Positions 11,101 to 18,132 of a stretch of DNA of 64,000 nucleotides are shown piece after piece. Each line of letters begins with the position of its first letter. Within the stretch, counting starts at the first letter, position 1. Origin of the DNA: Dyadobacter sp. 676 (GTDB taxonomy: Bacteria > Bacteroidota > Bacteroidia > Cytophagales > Spirosomataceae); the NCBI RefSeq assembly GCF_040448675.1, contig NZ_CP159289.1, positions 7,051,001-7,115,000 of the forward strand. Direction: 5' to 3'. The position numbers and the translations under genes were made by a program. Under the pieces are notes generated by a model. That model saw only the letters and a program-made list of their open reading frames with translations, had not been told where the DNA came from and did no database searches.

Positions 11101-11336
11101 TCGTCGGAAGTAACATTAATGGAATAACTTCCGTCCACATCGGTACTCGAGCCGGTGGTGGTACCTTTCAGTTGCACATTGACCCCCGGCAGCGGCTCGT
11201 TTTTTTCGTCCGTCACCTTTCCGGATATTTTTCTGGACTGCTGGGCAATGACATCCGCATTGCCCGGCAGTACCAGTAACAACAACCAAAGAGCGTACCT
11301 ACAAAGAGAAAGATTTAATAAAATTTTCTTTTGCAT
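8106..11336 (-). CDS. SusC/RagA-family TonB-dependent outer-membrane transporter
   Basis: 1076 residues from the ATG at 11336. A signal peptide ending near NADVIAQQ is followed by a carboxypeptidase-like domain (GKVTDEKNEPLPGVNVQLKG), the SusC signature region DEVVVVGYGTQSRETV, a TonB plug with SIQVLKDAASTSIYGSRASNGVI, and a long 22-strand-type barrel ending FIFGVQITPAF. It imports oligosaccharides with its SusD partner, powered by TonB. There is no STN domain, so it is not itself a Fec-type signalling receptor. It is the first gene of the locus, behind promoter module 11375-11437. Confidence 0.95.
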   Translation of the reverse strand: MQKKILLNLSLCRYALWLLLLVLPGNADVIAQQSRKISGKVTDEKNEPLPGVNVQLKGTTTGSSTDVDGSYSINVTSDDARLIFSFIGYKSQEVAAGKGSVVDVKLVADISVLDEVVVVGYGTQSRETVTTSIAKLDTRVMQNVTYANPASALQGTVPGLRVQSTSGQPGERPRVILRGGTSINNPNGSTPLYVVDGVIRSDMDHINPADIESIQVLKDAASTSIYGSRASNGVIIVETKSGKSGRMQVSYNYNLTSSKVGKLYELADAKDFIKFMRLGIAASGVKAPSTLAFLTQANAGGTGNDLTNKTAFTTMYLNADNEHLLGLPADQWGARWETAPDPLDPGKTLIFKGTDFQKTIFRRAYTHDHNLSVSGGSEKIRYSMGLGYLNAQGISINTDYQRVTLNMNGDMQVTKNLNFFSRLNYANVNDNQVPDVGVVFKNNINTAQTSKYQFEDGSLAPGRLFTNGNPAYYISRYDAKRRRDNYMFVVGGKWEIVPGLTFRPQVSLINNNFARRSFLKSYLDGPLVLNQNREATFAETNLVQRQADAVFNYVKSIANLHHFEGTVGYSYFKAMNRDVTAVGRNAATDIIPTLNASATPWSVTGSESEQLLYGYFGRINYNFDQKYLLSVNARYDGASNLGAEYKWGFFPGVSLGWNLHRENFWKGMPQAVNSLKLRGSYGVNGNISGLGNYQAQGAYDVGNRYFGDAAIYNSALANPALQWERSKTLNFGFDLGLFNNRVSGIFDSYRRVTDNLLTDLALPRTTGFTSILTNLGSLENKGLEFELNASVLSPQSAFQWTTSLNASYVKIKILELPDNGIENNRIGGVNIWDPNAGAYAWKGGLQEGGRIGDMFAYKQLGIYSTDEEAAAGPKDMLVVGTDKTKHGGDVNWLDSDGNGIIDDKDRIYMGNPYPTWTGGFTNRLNYKGFGLTIRMDYTLGHMIYNETRARVLGNFSGQNAISKAVTRSWQKQGDITDIPRYYWADQNQQSNLYRGNSHYYEKGDFLCLREISLAYNFPQSMLGKLKIASLRLHATANNLKYFTRFTGLNPEEGGTDNGRYPMPRNFIFGVQITPAF

Positions 11337-11374
11337 AATTATTAGCTTAGAAGGTTTTGCAACACGAGTATTTG

Positions 11375-11437
11375 ACAAAATTACCTTCTAGCAAATCTGG
11401 GTTCCGCTACTTTTGTTTGCTTTTGTAATACTATTTT
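11375..11437 (-). promoter_or_regulatory. Promoter/operator module upstream of susC (copy 1)
   Basis: It shares 33 of 40 bases without gaps with 2901-2940, plus a shorter outer match. On the minus strand it reads AAAAGTAG, GGAAC, TTTGC, then TAATTTTG, a fit to the -7 box TAnnTTTG. It ends 39 bp before the susC start codon, close to the 35 bp seen for the other copy. Conserved sequence well upstream of the -7 box suggests a regulator site. Confidence 0.7.
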
Positions 11438-11459
11438 TCAAGCGGATATGTGCGGGCTG

Positions 11460-11621
11460 TTACTCGCTTCGCAAACTCTTTACAGGGTCGGTTAATGCGG
11501 CGCGGAAGCTCTGCAAACTGACCGTCAGCAAGGCGATGGCGATCATGAGCGCACCCGCTGCCAGGAAGAGTCCCCATGATATACCGACTTTAAACTCGAA
11601 ATTCTGCAACCACCGATGTAT
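11460..11621 (-). pseudogene. C-terminal remnant of a MacB/FtsX-type ABC transporter permease
   Basis: The minus strand encodes about 53 residues: a partial RWLQNFEF segment, a transmembrane helix (GLFLAAGALMIAIALLTVS), then SFRAALTDPVKSLRSE and a stop. The final NPVKSLRSE-like tail is typical of Bacteroidota FtsX/MacB permeases, whose full length is about 800 residues. In frame upstream there is a TGA where the family usually has tryptophan, and then no further homology before the methyltransferase stop at 11646. It is a leftover of a deleted permease gene. Confidence 0.7.
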
Positions 11622-11645
11622 TCACGCAATTGGGGAAGCGTTCGG

Positions 11646-12458
11646 TTACCTGACGACCGTCACCTTCAGAAAAGTGGCAGGAATGGAGGTCGTGTTTTTG
11701 TCGCCGCTCCTGTTCTGGCTCTCGAAAAGGACTTCGAGCTCCTGTTGCAGCTCGGCTTCCCTACCATCCTTCGCGGCGGCTTCGAACGCATTCATCGTGG
11801 GGCCGTAGAACTTCCTGAATCTTTCGAGGAAGGCGGCCGGCGGAATGGGCGCCTCGAATGTGAATGTTTCCCGGCTGAACGAGATGTTATTTTTCTGTGC
11901 CCCTGCCGCCGCAAAGCGTTCCGTTACCTCCTTTTCAACACCCCATAACATAGGGCTGATAAACCCTTCCGGCGGTGCGGGGGTGTATGCCGAGCTCACG
12001 CGCAGGATCTGCGCCACCAGCGTAGGGTCACCGGGAATCCAGTTGCCCATTATGATCTTCCCGCCCGGGCGCGTCACGCGGAACATTTCCCTCGCTACGT
12101 CGAACGGTTTCGGCGCGAACATTGCTCCGAATACGCTTACGACGAGATCGAACGATCCGTCGGGAATGTCGTTCAGATCGACTGCATCGCCTTCACGGAA
12201 AGAAATATTGGTCAGCCCTTCCTCTTTCGCACGGCGGTTTCCCGCCTCCACGAGGTTCCGGGCGATATCGACGCCCTGCACATTGGCACCGAGCTTCGCT
12301 GCCGGGATTGCGGTAGTACCGTCCCCGCAGCCGAGATCGAGCACATCCATTCCTTTTTCGATTCCCAATCCGGCCACCAGTTCGGCACCGCTCCGGCGCA
12401 TGGTTTCGGCCAGACGTGTGAAATCACCTTTTTCCCACAATGCTTTGTTTGGATTCAT
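11646..12458 (-). CDS. Class I SAM-dependent methyltransferase
   Basis: 270 residues from the ATG at 12458 (MNPNKALWEKGDF). Motif I is VLDLGCGDGTTAIPAA (near residues 39-54), followed by an acidic VQGVDIA and the motif IV region SFDLVVSVFGAMFAPKP. The later RVTRPGGKIIMGNW is the usual post-motif of UbiE/Methyltransf_11-type enzymes. It likely methylates a small molecule; the substrate cannot be read from sequence. It is a lone gene with an 18-bp palindrome about 60 bp upstream, which suggests control by a dimeric repressor not encoded in this window. Confidence 0.85.
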   Translation of the reverse strand: MNPNKALWEKGDFTRLAETMRRSGAELVAGLGIEKGMDVLDLGCGDGTTAIPAAKLGANVQGVDIARNLVEAGNRRAKEEGLTNISFREGDAVDLNDIPDGSFDLVVSVFGAMFAPKPFDVAREMFRVTRPGGKIIMGNWIPGDPTLVAQILRVSSAYTPAPPEGFISPMLWGVEKEVTERFAAAGAQKNNISFSRETFTFEAPIPPAAFLERFRKFYGPTMNAFEAAAKDGREAELQQELEVLFESQNRSGDKNTTSIPATFLKVTVVR

Positions 12459-12517
12459 TTCGTTTTGTTTTTGTTGAAAATACGACCGCAAGTTCCGTAC
12501 GCCGGGTTAGGTGCCCA

Positions 12518-12535
12518 ATACTGATTAATCAGTAT
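12518..12535. promoter_or_regulatory. 18-bp perfect palindrome, candidate operator
   Basis: ATACTGATTAATCAGTAT equals its own reverse complement over all 18 bases. It lies 60 bp upstream of the methyltransferase start, where a TetR- or MarR-type dimer could block transcription. No matching regulator gene is adjacent. Confidence 0.5.
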
Positions 12536-12580
12536 GCGGGATCGGGAAGCGCTCTCCAAAGAAGCTTTCACAGGCCAAAT

Positions 12581-12601
12581 ATAGGTTCATAATCAACCTA
12601 T
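12581..12601. repeat. Short inverted repeat ATAGGTT-n7-AACCTAT
   Basis: Seven-base perfect arms around a seven-base AT-rich centre, in the otherwise empty ~290-bp stretch between the methyltransferase and the 25-codon peptide gene. It could be an operator or a weak hairpin; nothing else was recognised in this stretch. Confidence 0.3.
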
Positions 12602-12745
12602 TATGCAGCTTTTATCTTTTTTCGAGTTAACGGAAAAACGCGGCGGTATTTCGAGTAAACGGCGGCGACCGGCCTCGTGGATCTGACTACCCATGAGGTC
12701 GCTACCGAACAACGAATCAACCCACCCGGGGATTGATGTAAGAGC

Positions 12746-12823
12746 CTATTCGGCTTTTTTGCGAAAATAAAGCACTGCAACGATAATCAGGATCAGGGCA
12801 GCCACGATGATGGGAACATACAT
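12746..12823 (-). CDS. Putative 25-residue single-span membrane peptide
   Basis: A 26-codon frame including the stop encodes MYVPIIVAALILIIVAVLYF followed by RKKAE: one hydrophobic helix with a positively charged C-terminal end, a strong small-membrane-protein pattern. It starts 28 bp after the stop of the oxidoreductase gene on the same strand, so it may share its transcript. Function is unknown. The sequence character supports it, but the length is too short for certainty. Confidence 0.4.
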   Translation of the reverse strand: MYVPIIVAALILIIVAVLYFRKKAE

Positions 12824-12851
12824 AACGCTCGATTTTTGGTGGATTCTGCGT

Positions 12852-13976
12852 CTATAATTTCAGGTCAACCGGTTTTGCGGTGCGGGCCGCTTCGTAAATG
12901 GCCATAAGTATCTTCACGTCCCTGAGCCCCATTTCTCCCGGCACGCGGGTCGGCTTGTTGTTGAGAATGCAATTGGCGAAATCGTCCATTTGCAACGCCT
13001 GCTGATTCACGTTTTCCAGCCCCATTGGCCCCTGAGAAGTCTTGCCTTTAATGCCTTTGTACTCGTAGGCCGGTTCCAGTTCGTACCATCCCGTTTTACC
13101 CTCGACGCGCAGGCGGTTGCCGCTTCCGACATAGGCGGTACGGCAGTTCGCAACAGCGCCGCCTGGAAATTCCAGTTGAAAGTCGATAGACTGCTCCACC
13201 TCGGCAAACTTGTCCACATCCGTTTTCGGTCCTTCTTTCGCCAATACCCTGACCGGATTGGCGCCTGCCGAGTAAAGCGCGCCCTGCACGCAATAGATAC
13301 CCAGGTCCATCAGCGGCCCTCCACCCGATCGTTCACGGTCGAGCCGCCAAACGCCTTTCTCCATTTCCTGGCTGTTTTCGGCCACAATTTTCCGGACATC
13401 GCCGTACATTTTCTTTTTTCCGAATTCCATAAAAGTGCGGTGATGCGGCTCGAAATGCAGCCTGTACCCGATCGACAGCATCTTTCCGGCCTGCTTGCAG
13501 GCGGCGATCATCGCCTCGCAATCCTCAACACTGGTTGCCATTGGTTTTTCGCAGATCACATGTTTACCGGCTTTGGCCGCCCGGATCGTGTAAGTCGCAT
13601 GCAGCGCGTTGGGCGTAACCACGTAAACGATGTCGATATCGGGATTGTCCCGGATAGAATCCATGTTCTGGTAATTGTAGATGTTCTTATCCGGTATTTT
13701 ATACTTGTCTTTCCATTTCCCGATTTTCCCGGGCGTTCCCGTGATGATCCCCGTCAACCGGCATCGCTGAGTTTTTTCGAGCGCCGGCGCCAGCTGTTCC
13801 TCGCTGTATTTTCCCAAACCCAGCAGAGCGACGCCCAGTTTTTTGTCCTGGGGAAAAAATGGGGCCTCTTCCGGCGCGTAATGGGCCGCAGCCTGACCGA
13901 TCCCTATCAAACCCATTGCCGGGACGATCATCGCCGTTTGCTGTAAAAACTGTCTTCTTGGAAGCACTATTTTCAT
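12852..13976 (-). CDS. Tat-exported Gfo/Idh/MocA-family oxidoreductase
   Basis: 374 residues from the ATG at 13976. The N-terminus MKIVLPRRQFLQQTAMIVPAM carries a twin arginine and a hydrophobic stretch, a Tat-type signal as in glucose-fructose oxidoreductases. The Rossmann part has LGVALLGLGKYSEEQLAPAL, then VVTPNALHATYTIRAAKAGKHVICEKPMA with the conserved EKP lysine, and GGGPLMDLGIYC later. Such enzymes oxidise or epimerise sugars with tightly held NAD(P) in the periplasm. It is not obviously part of the neighbouring SusCD locus. Family call is secure; the sugar substrate is unknown. Confidence 0.9.
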   Translation of the reverse strand: MKIVLPRRQFLQQTAMIVPAMGLIGIGQAAAHYAPEEAPFFPQDKKLGVALLGLGKYSEEQLAPALEKTQRCRLTGIITGTPGKIGKWKDKYKIPDKNIYNYQNMDSIRDNPDIDIVYVVTPNALHATYTIRAAKAGKHVICEKPMATSVEDCEAMIAACKQAGKMLSIGYRLHFEPHHRTFMEFGKKKMYGDVRKIVAENSQEMEKGVWRLDRERSGGGPLMDLGIYCVQGALYSAGANPVRVLAKEGPKTDVDKFAEVEQSIDFQLEFPGGAVANCRTAYVGSGNRLRVEGKTGWYELEPAYEYKGIKGKTSQGPMGLENVNQQALQMDDFANCILNNKPTRVPGEMGLRDVKILMAIYEAARTAKPVDLKL

Positions 13977-14262
13977 AATTAACCTGATTTTGGTAAACAA
14001 ACCTGCCCGGAACCGGCATCCCTCGCATATTTGCATGCGCTGCCGAGCGCCACATTAACGGGTCCGAAAAATTCAGGCGCTTTCACCTCCCAAAACCATG
14101 CCAGCAGCGCTCCTGCGCGCCGGCCGCTGAAAATCCCCGCTTTCCCCGCGGAATGGGTACGCTTCACACCAAATCACCCCGGCCTCATAGTAGCCAAATA
14201 TGTCCCGACATGCCGCGGAACGAATTTTGTAGACGCCGCGCATCGAAAAAATTGGGGAAATC

Positions 14263-14478
14263 ATGCAAAACCAGAAAGACAAAAACACAGACGAGGCCGT
14301 AAAAAAGGCGCTCGAAAGCGGCAGGAACGCCAACGACAATTTCCAGGAGGGCGAAGTGGACCGGTACGGCGCTGAATCATCCCGGGAAATACAGGAGCGC
14401 GACGAAATCAAGGGCGGTGCCGGCCAGCATGGCAAGGACAGGAACCGCAACGACGATTTCGATCATGACAACGATTAA
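14263..14478 (+). CDS. Small hydrophilic protein of unknown function
   Basis: 71 residues, very polar and rich in Asp, Glu, Asn, Lys, Gly and Arg, with a tail HGKDRNRNDDFDHDND; no hydrophobic segment. I do not recognise a family. It begins a plus-strand run of small and membrane proteins (14263-16168) with short gaps. The ~285 bp upstream, between it and the divergent oxidoreductase gene, show no other gene. The composition resembles disordered stress-associated proteins, which is only a resemblance. Confidence 0.55.
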   Translation: MQNQKDKNTDEAVKKALESGRNANDNFQEGEVDRYGAESSREIQERDEIKGGAGQHGKDRNRNDDFDHDND

Positions 14479-14507
14479 GAAATTACACCAGTCAACCAAA
14501 CATACTT

Positions 14508-14708
14508 ATGGATACCAGAGACTATCCCGCAGATCTGTCGAATGTAATTTTCACGGATCTGCAAGGCATCAGGCGCAGGGGCATTTACAAAAGAGGCCAG
14601 GGTTTCCAGGAGATTTCCGAAACCGAGATACCGCGGGAACAGGAATCCTTCTTTCCTGAGAACGATATCGTAAAGTGGGAATACGAGCCGGAAAGCCAAT
14701 CTGAATGA
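14508..14708 (+). CDS. Small conserved-looking protein of unknown function
   Basis: 66 residues starting MDTRDYPADLSNVIFTDLQG, mixed polar composition with an acidic C-terminus; no signal peptide or membrane span. It follows the preceding small gene by 29 bp and precedes the first DUF421 gene by 60 bp, so they are probably co-transcribed. No family recognised. Confidence 0.55.
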   Translation: MDTRDYPADLSNVIFTDLQGIRRRGIYKRGQGFQEISETEIPREQESFFPENDIVKWEYEPESQSE

Positions 14709-14768
14709 TCCAGTGCGGGCTCCACGCCTGGTCCCACCTTAAAAACTATACGCCTACCTGCCGTTACA

Positions 14769-15491
14769 ATGAAAAAAGAAGACATTATACCGGGAGACTG
14801 GTACCGGATCCTCTTTGGGGAAACACCGGTCGCTTTCCTGGCCGAAATATTCCTCAGAACCATTATTATGTACGTTGTGCTGCTCGTCACCGTGCGGATG
14901 ATGGGCAAGCGTATGGGCGGCCAGCTCACCATTTCCGAGTTGGCCGTAATGATCACCCTCGGTGCCATTGTTTCGCCGGGCATGCAAATGCCGCAAACCG
15001 GTTTGTTGCTTTGTACCCTGATCCTGCTTTGCGCCCTGCTGTTCCAACGTGGCCTCAACCTGCTGGAATATAAAAGCGAGCGCTTCGAGCACATCAGTCA
15101 GGGAAAATTGAGTACGCTGGTCAAGGACGGCATAATGCAGCTGGATGAAATGCATGTTACCAAGGTTTCGCGCCAGCAGCTGTTCGCGGCGCTGCGCAAC
15201 AGGCAAATCTACAACCTCGGCGATGTCGATCGCGTGTACCTCGAAGCCTGCGGACTGTTCAGCGTCTACCGCCACGCCACGCCACGGGCCGGCCTTCCGC
15301 TGTTTCCGCCCCACGATCCGGATATCGCCGGCTTCGGACAGGCGCCCACCGGACATACGCTCGTGTGCGCCAACTGCGGCAAGGTCGCCGAAGGGCCCGA
15401 CAGTAACCGGCCTTGCCCCGTATGCGACGCCACGCAATGGGGTGAGGCCACTATCTCGAATTCCAATCAACCCGCGAGCACGGCCCTATGA
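14769..15491 (+). CDS. DUF421 (YetF/YcaP-type) membrane protein with C-terminal zinc ribbon, first copy
   Basis: 240 residues. Three hydrophobic segments occupy roughly residues 20-95, with the DUF421 hallmark RMMGKRMGGQLTISELAVMITLGA, followed by the soluble KLSTLVKDGIMQLDEMHVTKVSRQQLFAALR domain typical of YetF-like proteins. Unusually, the C-terminal part adds two CxxC pairs (CANCG and CPVCD), a zinc-ribbon-like knuckle. The stop overlaps the next start by four bases (ATGA). The function of DUF421 proteins is poorly defined; the soluble domain lies in the cytoplasm in known homologues. Confidence 0.85.
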   Translation: MKKEDIIPGDWYRILFGETPVAFLAEIFLRTIIMYVVLLVTVRMMGKRMGGQLTISELAVMITLGAIVSPGMQMPQTGLLLCTLILLCALLFQRGLNLLEYKSERFEHISQGKLSTLVKDGIMQLDEMHVTKVSRQQLFAALRNRQIYNLGDVDRVYLEACGLFSVYRHATPRAGLPLFPPHDPDIAGFGQAPTGHTLVCANCGKVAEGPDSNRPCPVCDATQWGEATISNSNQPASTAL

Positions 15492-16168
15492 AAAAAGAAG
15501 ACATTCATTTCGGAGACTGGCAACGCATGTTCCTGGGCGACGTGCCGGGGGGATTTTACTGGGAAGTGGTATTGCGGATTGCGATTATTTACATTGTCCT
15601 GATGGTATCGATGCGCCTGATGGGTAAAAGAATGGCTTCCCAGCTCAGCAGGAACGAAATGCTCGCCCTTGTGTCGCTTGCGGCGGCGATCGGCGTGCCA
15701 TTGCAGGCACCCGATCGCGGCATTCTCGCAGCGGTTGTCATCGCTGCCGTGGTCGTTTTCATTCAACAAATGCTGGCGTCGCTCGCCAGCCGGAACCAGC
15801 GGTTCGAGTCGGCCACCCAGGGCGACATGACGGTCCTGATTACGGACAGCACGCTTAATCTCGAAAAAATGAAAGTGACCGGCATTACCAAAGAAAAGGC
15901 ATTCTCGCAGCTCAGAAGCAACGGCATCCGGCATTTGGGCGAGGTAAAAAGGCTGTATTTCGAAGCGGACGGCTCCTTTGCGATGATCCGCAACACCCAG
16001 GCCCGCCCGGGCCTGGGAATCCTGCCCGAGGACGACACTGACTTTATCAGGCAAGTATGCCGCCCCACCGACGTGCCCGTATGCAAGCGATGCGGCCTCA
16101 CGCTCGGAAGGGATGACCGGAACTGTGGCAAGTGTGGAAGCGACGAGCGCGTGAATGCGGTAATATAG
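15488..16168 (+). CDS. DUF421 membrane protein with C-terminal zinc ribbon, second copy
   Basis: 226 residues, paralogous to the preceding gene. Both begin MKKEDI and continue with GDW. It keeps RLMGKRMASQLSRNEMLALVSLAAA and the soluble domain (MTVLITDSTLNLEKMKVTGITKEKAFSQLR), and ends with CKRCG and CGKCG, again a zinc-ribbon pattern. The four-base overlap with the first copy suggests the two are made in fixed ratio and may form a hetero-oligomer. Membrane and domain assignments are firm; the role is not known. Confidence 0.85.
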   Translation: MKKEDIHFGDWQRMFLGDVPGGFYWEVVLRIAIIYIVLMVSMRLMGKRMASQLSRNEMLALVSLAAAIGVPLQAPDRGILAAVVIAAVVVFIQQMLASLASRNQRFESATQGDMTVLITDSTLNLEKMKVTGITKEKAFSQLRSNGIRHLGEVKRLYFEADGSFAMIRNTQARPGLGILPEDDTDFIRQVCRPTDVPVCKRCGLTLGRDDRNCGKCGSDERVNAVI

Positions 16169-16190
16169 TGCACGATCAATCTATTGAAAT

Positions 16191-17903
16191 ATGGGTAAAA
16201 CTATCATTCCCCTTCTTCTCTTACTGCTGACTTTCCGCGCATTCGGACAGCAGAAGGTGGCCTCCCGGCAATTCAGGGAAAATTTCTGGTACAAAAACAG
16301 CATTATTTACAACCTGGAAATCGGCACCTTCAAGGACAGCGACGGCGACGGGCGGGGCGACATCAACGGGTTGATCAGCAAGCTCGATTACCTGAAAATG
16401 CTGGGCGTCGATGTGATCTGGCTGGCGCCGTTCCAACCCTCGCCCGGTGCCGATGACGGCTATGACGTGGCCGACTACTACGGCATCGAGCCTGCCCTCG
16501 GAACTGCCGGCGACTTCGCCGAGCTCATGCATCAGGTCAAAAAAAGGGGCATGCGCGTTATCATGGACCTGGTGATCAATCACACTTCCGACCAGCATCC
16601 CTGGTTCAAGAACGCACGAAGCGCGAAGAATGCCCGGTACCGCGACTGGTACGTATGGTCGCCCACCAAACCGCGCGATGCCGACAAGGGAATGGTTTTT
16701 CCCGGTGTTCAAAAGTCCGTGTGGACACTCGACAGCATCACGAACGAATATTATTACCATCGCTTCTATAAGTTTCAGCCCGACCTCAACTTCATGAACC
16801 CCGAGGTCATGAAGGAAAGCCAGCGCATTATCGGATATTGGCTCAATCAGGGTATTTCGGGCTTCCGGCTCGATGCCGTGCCGTTTATCATCGAGGTCCC
16901 GTATACCGGTTCCGACAAGCCCAAACTGGATTTCGGCTTCCTGAAAGACATCCGGCAGTTCGCCCAATCGCGTCAGGCCGATGCCGCGATCCTGGGCGAA
17001 GCGAATGTCGAACCGAAGGAAAACATCAGCTATTTTGGCGAGCATGGCGAGGGTATCCAGCTGATGTTCAACTTTTTCGCCAACCAGCACCTGTTCTACG
17101 CATTTGCCACCGGGGACCTGAAACCATTCAGACAGGCCATGCAAGAAACCGCCACCATCGCGGAAAGCGCTCAATGGGCCTATTTTCTACGGAACCACGA
17201 CGAGATAGACCTCGGCCGGCTGAGCGATGCGCAACGCGAGCGCGTTTATGCGGCCATGGGCCCGGACACCAACATGCAGCTTTACGACCGCGGTATCCGC
17301 CGCAGACTGGCCCCGATGATGCGCAATGACCGCCGCCGGCTCGAAATGGCTTACAGCCTGCTGTTCTCGCTCCCCGGCACGCCGGTGATACGTTATGGCG
17401 AAGAGTTGGGAATGGGCGACGACCTGCGGCTCAAGGAACGGCTCTCCGTTCGCACACCCATGCAATGGAATTCCACTAAAAATGCCGGCTTCACAACCGC
17501 GGGCTCCGCATTCAGGCCCGTAATCGACGAAGGCGAATACGGCTTTAAAAAAGTAAACGCGGAAGCACAATGGCGCGACAGTACTTCGCTGCTGAGCCGG
17601 ATCGCCGCGATGACCCGGGTCCGTAAATCATGCCCGGAGATAGGCTTGGGCAGCCCCACAATCGTGGAAAGCGGCTCGGAAGATATTCTCGCCATCCGTC
17701 ACGACTATGAGGGTAAATCGCTGATTATACTACACAATTTTTCCAATGCCCCCCGGAAAGCCAGCTTCGCAATCAAAACCGGTCGAAAGCTGTACGACCT
17801 GTGGAATGTGGCGGGAGACAGGGAAGTCGCCGACGGCCGCGTCTCCGTCGAACTTCCGGCTTATGGCTACCGCTGGTTCCGGATTGACGGGGTATTGCCC
17901 TGA
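16191..17903 (+). CDS. Secreted GH13 (alpha-amylase family) enzyme, trehalose-synthase/oligo-glucosidase-like
   Basis: 570 residues with a signal peptide (MGKTIIPLLLLLLTFRAFG). The (beta/alpha)8 motifs are clear: YKNSIIYNLEIGTFKDSDGDGRGD, VIMDLVINHTS, GFRLDAVP with nucleophile near Asp228, LGEANVEP with acid near Glu270, and FLRNHDE near 333-338. A small C-terminal beta domain follows. The closest character is GH13 trehalose synthase/alpha-glucosidase-like enzymes that act on alpha-glucosidic bonds, but export to the periplasm is unlike cytosolic TreS. It starts 22 bp after the DUF421 pair on the same strand. Confidence 0.9.
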   Translation: MGKTIIPLLLLLLTFRAFGQQKVASRQFRENFWYKNSIIYNLEIGTFKDSDGDGRGDINGLISKLDYLKMLGVDVIWLAPFQPSPGADDGYDVADYYGIEPALGTAGDFAELMHQVKKRGMRVIMDLVINHTSDQHPWFKNARSAKNARYRDWYVWSPTKPRDADKGMVFPGVQKSVWTLDSITNEYYYHRFYKFQPDLNFMNPEVMKESQRIIGYWLNQGISGFRLDAVPFIIEVPYTGSDKPKLDFGFLKDIRQFAQSRQADAAILGEANVEPKENISYFGEHGEGIQLMFNFFANQHLFYAFATGDLKPFRQAMQETATIAESAQWAYFLRNHDEIDLGRLSDAQRERVYAAMGPDTNMQLYDRGIRRRLAPMMRNDRRRLEMAYSLLFSLPGTPVIRYGEELGMGDDLRLKERLSVRTPMQWNSTKNAGFTTAGSAFRPVIDEGEYGFKKVNAEAQWRDSTSLLSRIAAMTRVRKSCPEIGLGSPTIVESGSEDILAIRHDYEGKSLIILHNFSNAPRKASFAIKTGRKLYDLWNVAGDREVADGRVSVELPAYGYRWFRIDGVLP

Positions 17904-17931
17904 TGCGCTCTATTTAACCCAATGCAATATC

Positions 17932-18132
17932 ATGCAAACAAAAGCCAAATTTCAATTAAAAGAAGGGCAGTCGGAAACGGTTCGCATCGCCCGCGAGGAT
18001 GTGCAAGAGATCGTTCCGGATGCCGATTTCCGGTTTAGTCTGATCATACTCAAAGACGGCGCAAAGCATTTTGTATGCGGAACACTGGAAGAGGTAAACC
18101 AGCAATTTGAACAAACCAACCGTGCTTTATGA
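17932..18132 (+). CDS. Small protein of unknown function, coupled to outer-membrane protein gene
   Basis: 66 residues starting MQTKAKFQLKEGQSETVRIARE, with mixed polar composition and a central hydrophobic FRFSLIILKDG strand. The ATG at 17932 is preferred because the reading frame upstream is antisense-like noise within the GH13 gene. Its stop overlaps the next gene by four bases (ATGA). No family recognised; probably a small cytosolic alpha/beta protein. Confidence 0.6.
   Translation: MQTKAKFQLKEGQSETVRIAREDVQEIVPDADFRFSLIILKDGAKHFVCGTLEEVNQQFEQTNRAL

Noticed and set aside
13979-14167. Minus-strand frame of 62 codons between the Gfo/Idh gene and the small-protein gene
   Set aside because: No family match or start signal and likely promoter DNA; not supported.
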